Part shown: in pieces, positions 22,343 through 33,864 of the stretch
Position numbering within the stretch: the first letter of the stretch is position 1
Layout of the letters: every line of letters starts with the position of its first letter
From: Cavia porcellus
Taxonomy: Eukaryota; Chordata; Mammalia; Rodentia; Caviidae
Reading direction: 5' to 3'
Length of the DNA stretch: 64,000 nt
Assembly: GCF_034190915.1 (NCBI RefSeq)
Contig: NW_026947543.1
Span: forward strand, 2,046,001-2,110,000
Translations under genes and position numbers: made by a program
The notes under the pieces: generated by a model
Told to the model about the DNA's origin: nothing
The model's input: only the letters and a program-made list of their open reading frames with translations
The model's database searches: none

Positions 22343-24773
22343 ATGAATATTCTTGGCCTGGTATGCCACAATATTCTCTCTGAAGGCTTCACTGCTCAGA
22401 ATTTGTGGATGGAAATGCTTGCCAATCTACACATTGATGTACTTTCAATGGGATATTAAATATGCCAGGGCCTGGCAGATGACCTCTTCCATGTCCTATC
22501 CTTGAGCATACGCTTTTCCCTTGTCATGTCAGTCATTTGGCTGAGTCCTGTTCCCTAAGCTATTCAGTCAAGAATTGCTGGCATCATTCACCTGCAGTAT
22601 AAGAGCTTTCTGTGAAATTTCTCAGGAGAAATCCTCTGCAAGCACATAGCTTTGGATATGAGAGACAGTGGTGGAAGTTGAATTTCAGGGGCAGATATTT
22701 GAAAACAATGAAACAAGCCCCGAATAAGATCTTTACATGTTTCCCAGATGAATATGTTTGGAAATATGGGGGAAGATGGAGATCAAGGCTGGAAAGAGTG
22801 CACACCCATTTCAAGGTACAAAAACCAGGGAAAAACATGGGCAAGCAAGAGAGCTGGTTAATCTGATGTAAAAATCTTTGATGATGAAAGGAAAATTATA
22901 TTCTCATGATGATATAATCAGGCTGTAGAAGTGAAGTTCTCATGTGGGTTGTCCTATGTGTGGCCTTCTGCATTGGGCAGTGGATGCAGGACAGGAGATC
23001 TTCAAATAAATCTGGTGGAACACAAAATACTGAAAAAAAAATTCAGCCCAAATCCTGTGTATTCCTTCCCTTTGAGAACATATATGAATATTGCACGAAG
23101 TTTCAAAAGAGAAAATGTCTACTGGGTCATGGTTTCAACAATGAAATGGTCACTTCACATAACATTTTGAATTTTGATTTCATAGTTGCTCATATACCGG
23201 GCTTGAGTAAAGCAGAATGCAGAGTAAGCCTCATCAATAGTTGTGCATTCCATAAGTGGTTTTAAAATCAGTGAAACCCTTTGGACTTAGTGTTTGTATT
23301 TAATTGATTGATTGGTTTTTCAAATTGTTTGTTTTACTATTTTGAACTTTGTGAGTCAGGGAAGCCCTCACTCATAGTGATTTCGACCTCTCCAAAAGCT
23401 CTGCAGTTATTCATGTAACAGCTATTACATGCTATAAGTTTCTCCTATTAAAACTTGAAAGACTAACAGACTCTGCTACTTTTCATCTAAATTCAGTGTT
23501 GGGCTAACTTCAGTGTTGGACCTTTTACAAGTCCTTTGAAATGTGTCCTCCTCTAGTCACTGGTCGTGCTGGAATTTACTTTCTTGTGAAGACAGGATTT
23601 GCGCAAATTGACACAAGTACAGTTTGCCACTACTCTGGACACCTGGTTAAATATCGAGTTCCCTAAATGGTGTGTGTTTTACTTTGATCTCTGATCACAC
23701 TTTGCTCATCTAGTTAGAACCACAGGGCTCCAGGCCATAGCGATCCAGGCCTAAACAAGAAAATTTCCATTCCGTTTTGGTAGTTCATTCGTCTCTCATA
23801 ATTACTTTTTCCACAAATGTGTGCTTCAGGAGAGGCCCTGTCCAAATGTGGAGAAGCCCATTTTCATTCACTCACTTTCAGACTTTCTAAGATTTTCAGT
23901 TACTAGAGGTTTGCCCAGACTTGCCATTGTCAAGGGACAGTGTACTTCACTTGAAGTTGTGCAGTATTACTTCATGTGTCTCCGTGGAAATTCCACCAAT
24001 GGGAAACTCTTGCTGTAGTCATCTCCAAGTGTTTCTGCATAAGAAAATATAACTAACAAAGGATGTGGTTTCAAGCAGAATGAGGAAAGGAGGGTTTATC
24101 TTTATTTCAGTGCAGGTTGACATTTCAAAGGAACAGTAATTCCTATCAAATAGGAGGTAAAATCTTTTGTAAAGAGACATGGACATGACACGCTCCACTT
24201 TATGTCACATTTTTTAAAACGCCAAGGGCATTTGAGAAATTCTTGGCTGCTGAATTGTCCCTTTTTGCAAAATTCTCTTAGGTAAGACACTCCAGCTTCT
24301 TCAAACCATGGTACAGTTCCTTCCATGTAAAAAACCAAAATAAATTAAAGCAAAACCCATCAAATTACATTTGAGAGCACACAATTGCTCAGCAGGCCCA
24401 CTATTCAAGAAGCTAGAGGTACAGAATCCTCAGCCTTCAGCCCATTTCCTGAAGTTTTGTCTCTATCATGGCCCCTCAATTCCCTGGCATGTCCACATTA
24501 ACTCATGAATCTTTACTCATTTCCTCTTCAAATGCACAGGATCCAATATATTTGAACCCTGTTCACCTGGGCTGTAATCATCCAAGGACACACCAGAGGA
24601 AGGGCAGCCACTCCCTTGCCTGGGGCCTTGGAGCTTATCACAATAGAAATGGACACCTGAACAAGGGGAGCCAAAACAAAGAGAGGCATATTCCTAAAAC
24701 CTGAAGCACAGAAGCAACCTATAGACCAGTAGTGGGATTTCACAAATTATGTAAGAATCTCTGTGCACATGCT

Positions 24774-24876
24774 TGGCATGGTCCCTCATGCCTATAATCC
24801 CAGCAATCTGGGGGCTGAGGTGGATGGATCCTTGGGAGTTCCAGTTCATCTTGGTCTACGAATTTATCTCAAGGCC
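24774..24876 (+). mobile_element. B1/PB1-like SINE fragment (U7)
   Basis: Co-amplified copy with private changes (ccagttcatcttggtctac). Confidence 0.8.
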
Positions 24877-25428
24877 TCTTTCAACAACTACATAAGATGC
24901 TGATTCCAAAAAGAGGATAACTTTAAACTAGACACACTTGGTCTAGGTCCCTGGGTTCACTACAGGAGTTGTGGAGTCTAAATATTCCATGCCATGAGAA
25001 AATACCTGGGATTTTTAGTGAAAGGGGCATTTTCATCCCTTTTCTAAGGGTTTCCCTTTCACCATGTTACAGTTGAATTCTGGGAAAACCTGCTGGTGAT
25101 AAGGTATTGAGCTAGTACCTCATGTTTAGTGTTCAAGGTTATTCTGGAATGGCTGCAGAACTCCTTGAAATAGCGATTGCAGACAAGTGAACCCCAAGGA
25201 AGCTGGATAGTTGAAGCAGGCACTCCAAATATTCATGCACTGCAAGGATTCACTTTCATTTTGGGTCTCATCTTCTGGTTGCTGGCTTTTAGTGCTAACT
25301 GATACTACCATGGTGGCAGTAATCCAGCAGAGACTGAATGTATGGTTTGCAGGTTTGCTTCCCAAGCCACCAGAAACTTGGCAGAACGCAAATCATTGTG
25401 GCATTTTCTTTCCTCCCTTGAAACATTT

Positions 25429-26073
25429 GGCTTTCTAGGTTTGATAACTGAATAGACTGGGCTAGTCAACTTTGGACCCCATATACCACAAACAGAGCTA
25501 AAGACAGAGCCAATTACTTCCCTCCACTTGTCAAAATATGTCAAATTTGCTTGATCACCACAACTTCAAAGAAAATTCTGAGGCAACATAGAGAAGTGAA
25601 TCAAATACTGCATGATTGGAATGGCTGTGGTTGTATGAGGTGGAAAGCTGCAGAGTTGGGCTGAAACTGTTCACAGAAATCCACAGGCTTGTGGTTGCCA
25701 GGCAATCACACTGGGCTGAGATTGTCTGAACATCCCTGTGAGGTGGATTTTAGGCTCTTGGTTTGAAAATTTAAAAGACTGGGATAGTCAAGTTTGGAAC
25801 CCATAGACCTCAGACATACCAAAAGGTTTTCCAATTACTTCCCTCCACTTCTCAAAATATGTCAAATTTTCTTGATCACTACAAGTTTAAACAAAATTCT
25901 GAGGCAACATAGAGAGGCTAATCAAACACTGCATGATTAGAATGGCTGTGGTTGTATGAGGTGGAAAGCTGCAGAGTTGGGCTGAAACAGTTCACAGAAA
26001 TCCACAAGCTTGTGGTTGCCAGGCAACCACAATTGGCTGTGATTGGCTGAGCCCCATTGTGAGCTGGACTTTA
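25429..26073 (+). repeat. Internal tandem duplication A+B (U7)
   Basis: Copy B starts at 25753 with ggctcttgg, as in U4. Copy A lacks the CCAAT element. Confidence 0.9.
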
Positions 26074-26179
26074 GGCTCTAAGATACAAGTGTGCAGTAGG
26101 AGACCTGAGTCACAATGCTGGGCGTTGCCATGGAGACCTCAGTGGCACAGAGGACCTTGTAGGGCAAGATTTAAATAGG
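26002..26179 (+). promoter_or_regulatory. Promoter-like cluster (U7)
   Basis: All elements intact; main palindrome at 26012-26030, second X-box at 26124. Confidence 0.5.
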
Positions 26180-28609
26180 ATGAATATTCTTGGCCTGGTA
26201 TGCCACAATATTCTCTCTGAAGGCTTCACTGCTCAGAATTTGTGGATGGAAATGCTTGCCAATCTACACATTGATGTACTTTCAATGGGATATTAAATAT
26301 GCCAGGGCCTGGCAGATGACCTCTTCCATGTCCTATCCTTGAGCATACGCTTTTCCCTTGTCATGTCAGTCATTTGGCTGAGTCCTGTTCCCTAAGCTAT
26401 TCAGTCAAGAATTGCTGGCATCATTCACCTGCAGTATAAGAGCTTTCTGTGAAATTTCTCAGGAGAAATCCTCTGCAAGCACATAGCTTTGGATATGAGA
26501 GACAGTGGTGGAAGTTGAATTTCAAGGGCAGATATTTGAAAACAATGAAACAAGCCCCGAATAAGATCTTTACATGTTTCCCAGATGAATATGTTTGGAA
26601 ATATGGGGGAAGATGGAGATCAAGGCTGGGAAGAGTGCACACCCATTTCAAGGTACAAAAACCAGGGAAAAACATGGGCAAGCAAGAGAGCTGGTTAATC
26701 TGATGTAAAAATCTTTGATGATGAAAGGAAAATTATATTCTCATGATGATATAATCAGGCTGTAGAAGTGAAGTTCTCATGTGGGTTGTCCTATGTGTGG
26801 CCTTCTGCATTGGGCAGTGGATGCAGGACAGGAGATCTTCAAATAAATCTGGTGGAACACAAAATACTGAAAAAAAAATTCAGCCTAAATCCTGTGTATT
26901 CCTTCCCTTTGAGAACATATATGAATATTGCACGAAGTTTCAAAAGAGAAAATGTCTACTGGGTCATGGTTTCAACAATGAAATGGTCACTTCATATAAC
27001 ATTTTGAATTTTGATTTCATAGTTGCTCATATACCGGGCCTGAGTAAAGCAGAATGCAGAGTAAGCCTCATCAATAGTTGTGCATTCCATAAGTGGTTTT
27101 AAAATCAGTGAAACCCTTTGGACTTAGTGTTTGTATTTAATTGATTGATTGGTTTTTCAAATTGTTTGTTTTACTATTTTGAACTTTGTGAGTCAGGGAA
27201 GCCCTCACTCATAGTGATTTCGACCTCTCCAAAGCTCTGCAGTTATTCATGTAACAGCTATTACATGCTATAAGTTTCTCCTATTAAAACTTGAAAGACT
27301 AACAGACTCTGCTACTTTTCATCTAAATTCAGTGTTGGGCTAACTTCAGTGTTGGACCTTTTACAAGTCCTTTGAAATGTGTCCTCCTCTAGTCACTGGT
27401 CGTGCTGGAATTTACTTTCTTGTGAAGACAGGATTTGAGCAAATTGACACAAGTACAGTTTGCCACTACTCTGGACACCTGGTTAAATATCGAGTTCCCT
27501 AAATGGTGTGTGTTTTACTTTGATCTCTGATCACACTTTGCTCATCTAGTTAGAACCACAGGGCTCCAGGCCATAGCGATCCAGGCCTAAACAAGAAAAT
27601 TTCCATTCCGTTTTGGGAGTTCATTCGTCTCTCATAATTACTTTTTCCACAAATGTGTGCTTCAGGAGAGGCCCTGTCCAAATGTGGAGAAGCCCATTTT
27701 CATTCACTCACTTTCAGACTTTCTAAGATTTTCAGTTACTAGAGGTTTGCCCAGACTTGCCATTGTCAAGGGACAGTGTACTTCACTTGAAGTTGTGCAG
27801 TATTACTTCATGTGTCTCCGTGGAAATTCCACCAATGGGAAACTCTTGCTGTAGTCATCTCCAAGTGTTTCTGCATAAGAAAATATAACTAACAAAGGAT
27901 GTGGTTTCAAGCAGAATGAGGAAAGGAGGGATTATCTTTATTTCAGTGCAGGTTGACATTTCAAAGGAACAGTAATTCCTATCAAATAGGAGGTAAAATC
28001 TTTTGTAAAGAGACATGGACATGACACGCTCCACTTTATGTCACATTTTTTAAAACGCCAAGGGCATTTGAGAAATTCTTGGCTGCTGAATTGTCCCTTT
28101 TTGCAAATTTCTCTTAGGTAAGACACTCCAGCTTCTTCAAACCATGGTACAGTTCCTTCCATGTAAAAAACCAAAATAAATTAAAACAAAACCCATCAAA
28201 TTACATTTGAGAGCACACAATTGCTCAGCAGGCCCACTATTCAAGAAGCTAGAGGTACAGAATCCTCAGCCTTCAGCCCATTTCCTGAAGTTTTGTCTCT
28301 ATCATGGCCCCTCAATTCCCTGGCATGTCCACATTAACTCATGAATCTTTACTCATTTCCTCTTCAAATGCACAGGATCCAATATATTTGAACCCTGTTC
28401 ACCTGGGCTGTAATCATCCAAGGACACACCAGAGGAAGGGCAGCCACTCCCTTGCCTGGGGCCTTGGAGCTTATCGCAATAGAAATGGACACCTGAACAA
28501 GGGGAGCCAAAACAAAGAGAGGCATATTCCTAAAGCCTGAAGCACAGAAGCTACCTATAGACCAGTAGTGGGATTTCACAAATTATGTAAGAATCTCTGT
28601 GCACATGCT

Positions 28610-28712
28610 TGGCATGGTCCCTCATGCCTATAATCCCAGCAATCTGGGGGCTGAGGTGGATGGATCCTTGGGAGTTCCAGTCCATCTTGGGCTATGAATT
28701 TATCTCAAGGCC
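28610..28712 (+). mobile_element. B1/PB1-like SINE fragment (U8)
   Basis: Co-amplified copy; gggctatgaat form. Confidence 0.8.
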
Positions 28713-29264
28713 TCTTTCAACAACTACATAAGATGCTGTTTCCAAAAAGAGGACAACATTAAACTAGACACACTTGGTCTAGGTCCCTGGGTTCACTACA
28801 TGAGTTGTGGAGTCTAAATATTCCATGCCATGAGAAAATACCTGGGATTATTAGTGAAAGGGGCATTTGCATCCCTTTTCTAAGGGTTTCCCTTTCACCA
28901 TGTTACATTTGAATTCTGGGAAAACCTGCTGGTGATAAGGTATTGAGCTAGTACCTCATGTTTAGTGTTCAGGGTTATGCTGGAATGGCTGCAGACCTCC
29001 TTGAAATAGCGATTGCAGACAAGTAAACCCCGAGGAAGCTGGATAGTTTAAGCAGGCACTCCAAATATTCATGCACTGCAAGGATTCACTTTCATTTTGG
29101 GTCTCATCTTCTGGTTGCTGGCTTTTAGTGCTAACTGATACTACCATGCTGGCAGTAATCCAGCAGAGACTGCATGTATGGTTTGCAGGTTTGCTTCCCA
29201 AGCGACCAGAAACTTGGCAGAACGCAAATCATTGTGGCATTTTCTTTCCTCCCTTGAAACATTT

Positions 29265-29909
29265 GGCTTTCTAGGTTTGATAACTGAATAGACTGGGCTA
29301 TTCAACTTTGGACCCCATATACCACAAACAGAGCTAAAGACAGAGCCAGTTACTTCCCTCCACTTGTCAAAATATGTCAAATTTGCTTGATCACCACAAC
29401 TTCAAAGAAAATTCTGAGGCTACTTAGAGAGGTGAATCAAATACTGCATGATTGGAATGGCTGTGGTTGTATGAGGTGGAAAGCTGCAGAGTTGGGATGA
29501 AACTGTTCACAGAAATCCAAAGGCTTGTGGTTGCAAGGCAACCACACTGGGCTGAGATTGGCTGAACATCCCTGTGAGGTGGATTTTAGGCTCTAGGTTT
29601 GAAAATTTAAAAGACTGGGATAGTCAAGTTTGGAACCCATAGACCTCAGACGTACCAAAAGGTTTTCCAATTACTTCCCTCCACTTCTCAAAATATGTCA
29701 AATTTTCTTGATCACTACAAGTTTAAACAAAATTCTGAGGCAACATAGAGAGGCTAATCAAACACTACATGATTGGAACGGCTGTGATTGTATGAGTTGG
29801 AAAGCTGCAGAGTTGGGCTGAAACAGTTCCCAGAAATCCACAAGCTTGTGGTTGCCAGGCAACCACAATGGGCTGTGATTGGCTGAGCACCATTGTGAGC
29901 TGGACTTTA
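29265..29909 (+). repeat. Internal tandem duplication A+B (U8)
   Basis: Copy B starts at 29589. Both copies match U5 closely; copy B reads cagttcccagaaatcc. Confidence 0.9.
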
Positions 29910-30015
29910 GGCTCTAAGATACAAGTGTGCAGTAGGAGACCTGAGTCACAATGCTGGGCGTTGCCATGGAGACCTCAGTGGCACAGAGGACCTTGTAGGG
30001 CAAGATTTAAATAGG
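29838..30015 (+). promoter_or_regulatory. Promoter-like cluster (U8)
   Basis: All elements intact; main palindrome at 29848-29866, second X-box at 29960. Confidence 0.5.
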
Positions 30016-32458
30016 ATGAATATTCTTGGCCTGGTATGCCACAATATTCTCTCTGAAGGCTTCACTGCTCAGAATTTGTGGATGGAACTGCTTGCCAATC
30101 TACACATTGATGTACTTTCAATGGGATATTAAATATGCCAGGGCCTGGCAGATGACCTCTTCCATGTCCTATCCTTGAGCATACGCATTTCCCTTGTCAT
30201 GTCAGTCATTTGGCTGAGTCCTGTTCCCTAAGCTATTCAGTCAAGAATTGCTGGCATCATTCACATGCAGTATAAGAGCTTTCTGTGAAATTTCTCAGGA
30301 GAAATCCTCTGCAAGCACATAGCTTTGGATATGAGAGACAGTGGTGGAAGTTGAATTTCAAGGGCAGATATTTGAAAACAATGAAACAAGCCCCGAATAA
30401 GATCTTTACATGTTTCCCAGATGAATATGTTTGGAAATATGGGGGAAGATGGAGATCAAGGCTGGGAAGAGTGCACACCCATTTCAAGGTACAAAAACCA
30501 GGGAAAAACATGGGCAAGCAAGAGAGCTGGTTAATCTGATGTAAAAATCTTTGATGATGAAAGGAAAATTATATTCTCATGATGATATAATCAGGCTGTA
30601 GAAGTGAAGTTCTCATGTGGGTTGTCCTATGTGTGGCCTTCTGCATTGGGCAGTGGATGCAGGACAGGAGATCTTCAAATAAATCTGGTGGAACACAAAA
30701 TACAGAAAAAAAAATTCAGCCTAAATCCTGTGTATTCCTTCCCTTTGAGAACATATATGAATATTGTACCAAGTTTCAAAAGAGAAAATGTCTACTGGGT
30801 CATGGTTTCAACAATGAAATGGTCACTTCACATAACATTTTGAATTTTGCTTTCACAGTTGCTCATGTACCGGGCCTGAGTAAAGCAGAATGCAGAGTAA
30901 GCCTCATCAATAGTTGTGCATTCCATAAGTGGTTTTAAAACCAGTGAAACCCTTTGGACTTAGTGTTTGTATTTAATTGATTGATTGGTTTTTCAAATTG
31001 TTTGTTTTACTATTTTTAACTTTGTGAGTCAGGGAAGCCCTCACTCATAGTGATTTCGACGTCTCCAAAAGCTCTGAAGTTATTCATGTAACAGCTATTA
31101 CATGCTATAAGTTTCTCCTATTAAAACTTGAAAGACTAACAGACTCTGCTACTTTTCATCTAAATTCAGTGTTGGGCTAACTTCAGTGTTGGACCTTTTA
31201 CAAGTCCTTTGAAATGTGTCCTCCTCTAGTCACTGGTCGTGCTGGAATTTACTTTCTTGTGAAGACAGGATTTCAGCAAATTGACACAAGTACAGTTTGC
31301 CACTACTCTGGACACCTGGTTAAATATCGAGTTCCCTAAATGGTGTGTGTTTTACTTTGATCTCTGCTCACACTTTGCTCATCCAGTTAGAAACACAGGG
31401 CTCCAGGCCATAGCGATCCAGGCCTAAACAAGAAAATTTCCATTCCGTTTTGGGAGTTCATTCGTCTCTCATAATTACTTTTTCCACAAATGTGTGCTTC
31501 AGGAGAGGCCCTGTCCAAATGTGGAGAAGCCCATTTTCATTCACTCACTTTCAGACTTTCTAAGATTTTCAGTTACTAGTGGTTTGCCCAGACTTGCCAT
31601 TGTCAAGGGACAGTGTACTTCACTTGAAGTTGTGCAGTATTACTTCATGTGTCTCCGTGGAAATTCCACCAATGGGAAACTCTTGCTGTAGTCATCTCCA
31701 AGTGTTTCAGCGTAAGAAAATATAACTAACAAAGGATGTGGTTTCAAGCAGAATGAGGAAAGGAGGGATTATCTTTATTTCCGTGCAGGTTGACATTTCA
31801 AAGGAACAGTAATTCCTATCAAATAGGAGGTAAAATCTTTTGTAAAGAGACATGGACATGACACGCTCCACTTTATGTCACTTTTTTTAAAACGCCAAGG
31901 GCATTTGAGAAATTCTTGGCTGCTGAATCGTCCCTTTTTGCAAATTTCTCTTAGGTAAGACACTCCAGCTTCTTCAAACCATGGTACAGTTCCTTCCATG
32001 TAAAAAACCAAAGCAAAAAACAAAATAAATTAAAACAAAACCCATCAAATTACATTTGAGAGCACACAATTGCTCAGCAGGCCCACTATTCAAGAAGCTA
32101 GAGGTACAGAATCCTCAGCCTTCAGCCCATGGCCTGAAGTTTTGTCTCTATCATGGCCCCTCAATTCCCTAGCATGTCTACATTAACTCATGAATTTTTA
32201 CTCATTTCCTCTTCAAATGCACAGGATCCAATATATTTGAACCCTGTTCACCTGGGCTGTAATCATCCAAGGACACACCAGAGGAAGGGCAGCCACTCCC
32301 TTGCCTGGGGCCTTGGAGCTTATCACAATAGAAATGGACACCTGAACAAGGGGAGCCAAAACAAAGAGAGGCATATTCCTAAAGCCTGAAGCACAGAAGC
32401 TACCTATAGACCAGTAGTGGGATTTCACAAATTATGTAAGAATCTCTGTGCACATGCT

Positions 32459-32561
32459 TGGCATGGTCCCTCATGCCTATAATCCCAGCAATCTGGGGGC
32501 TGAGGTGGATGGATCCTTGGGAGTTCCAGTCCATCTTGGGCTATGAATTTATCTCAAGGCC
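32459..32561 (+). mobile_element. B1/PB1-like SINE fragment (U9)
   Basis: Co-amplified copy; gggctatgaat form. Confidence 0.8.
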
Positions 32562-33113
32562 TCTTTCAACAACTACATAAGATGCTGATTCCAAAAAGAG
32601 GACAACATTAAAATAGACACACTTGGTCTAGGTCCCTGGGCTCAATACATGAGTTGTGCAGTCTAAATATTCCATGCCATGAGAAAATACCTGGGATTTT
32701 TAGTGAAAGGGGCATTTGCATCCCATTTCTAAGTGTTTCCCTTTCACCATGTTACAGTTGAATTCTGGGAAAACCTGCTGGTGATAAGGTATTGAGCTAG
32801 TACCTCATGTTTAGTGTTCAGGGTTATGCTGGAATGGCTGCAGACCTCCTTGAAATAGCGATTGCAGACAAGTGAACCCCGAGGAAGCTGGATAGTTGAA
32901 GCAGGCATTCCAAATATTCATGCACTGCAAGGATTCACTTTCATTTTGGGTCTCATCTTCTGGTTGCTGGCTTTTAGTGCTAACTGATACTACCATGCTG
33001 GCAGTAATCCAGCAGAGACTGCATGTATGGTTTGCAGGTTTGCTTCCCAAGCCACCAGAAACTTGGCAGAACGCAAATCATTGTGGCATTTTCTTTCCTC
33101 CCTTGAAACATTT

Positions 33114-33758
33114 GGCTTTCTACGTTTGATAACTGAATAGACTGGGCTAGTCACCTTTGGACCCCATATACCACAAACAGAGCTAAAGACAGAGCCAATT
33201 ACTTCCCTCCACTTGTCAAAATATGTCAAATTTGCTTGATCACCACAACTTCAAAGAAAATTCTGAGGCAACTTAGAGAGGTGAATCAAATACTGCATGA
33301 TTGGAATGGCTGTGGTTGTATGAGGTGGAAAGCTGCAGAGTTGGGCTGAAACGGTTCACAGAAATCCACAGGCTTGTGGTTGCCAGGCAACCATACTGGG
33401 TTGAGATTGGCTGAACATCCCTGTGAGGTGGATTTTAGGCTCTAGGTTTGAAAATTTAAAAGACTGGGATAGTCAAGTTTGGAACCCATAGCCCTCAGAC
33501 ATACCAAAAGTTTTTCCAATTACTTCCCTCCACTTCTCAAAATATGTCAAATTTTCTTGATCACTACAACTGTAAAAAAAATTCTGAGGCAACATAGAGA
33601 GGCTAATCAAATACTGCATGATTGGAATGGCTGTGGTTGTATGAGGTGGAAAGCTGCAGAGTTGGGCTGAAACAGTTGACCGAAATCCACAAGCTTGTGG
33701 TTGCCAGGAAACCACAATGGGCTGTGATTGGCTGAGCACCATTGTGAGCTGGACTTTA
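33114..33758 (+). repeat. Internal tandem duplication A+B (U9)
   Basis: Copy B starts at 33438. The copy B palindrome is broken (gccaggaaaccac). Confidence 0.9.
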
Positions 33759-33864
33759 GGCTCTAGGATACAAGTGTGCAGTAGGAGACCTGAGTCACAA
33801 TGCTGGGCGTTGCCATGGAGACCTCAGTGGCACAGAGGACCTTGTAGGGCAAGATTTAAATAGG
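33687..33864 (+). promoter_or_regulatory. Promoter-like cluster, main X-box damaged (U9)
   Basis: The right half-site of the main palindrome (33697-33715) reads GGAAAC instead of GGCAAC. CCAAT, AP-1, second X-box (33809) and TATA-like element are intact. Confidence 0.4.

Larger units (their letters stand above)
19209..23045 (+). repeat. Array unit U6 (3837 bp)
   Basis: Lacks the 12-bp segment. It carries tttctacgtttg near 21595, a marker otherwise seen in U9-U11, and gagaaggccatt near 20015 shared with U4. It is a mosaic of the flanking subfamilies. A-tract 9. Confidence 0.97.
23046..26882 (+). repeat. Array unit U7 (3837 bp)
   Basis: Sister of U4 by ggataactttaaac (near 24916) and ggctcttgg (25753), but not over its whole length: it lacks U4's gagaaggcc variant and differs in duplicon copy A. 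Lacks the 12-bp segment. A-tract 9. Confidence 0.97.
26883..30718 (+). repeat. Array unit U8 (3836 bp)
   Basis: Sister of U5: shared one-base deletion near 27229, agtaaacccc near 29021, aagcgaccag near 29200 and tggaactgctt near 30083. It is the last unit lacking the 12-bp segment. A-tract 9, preceded by tacag instead of tactg. Confidence 0.97.
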
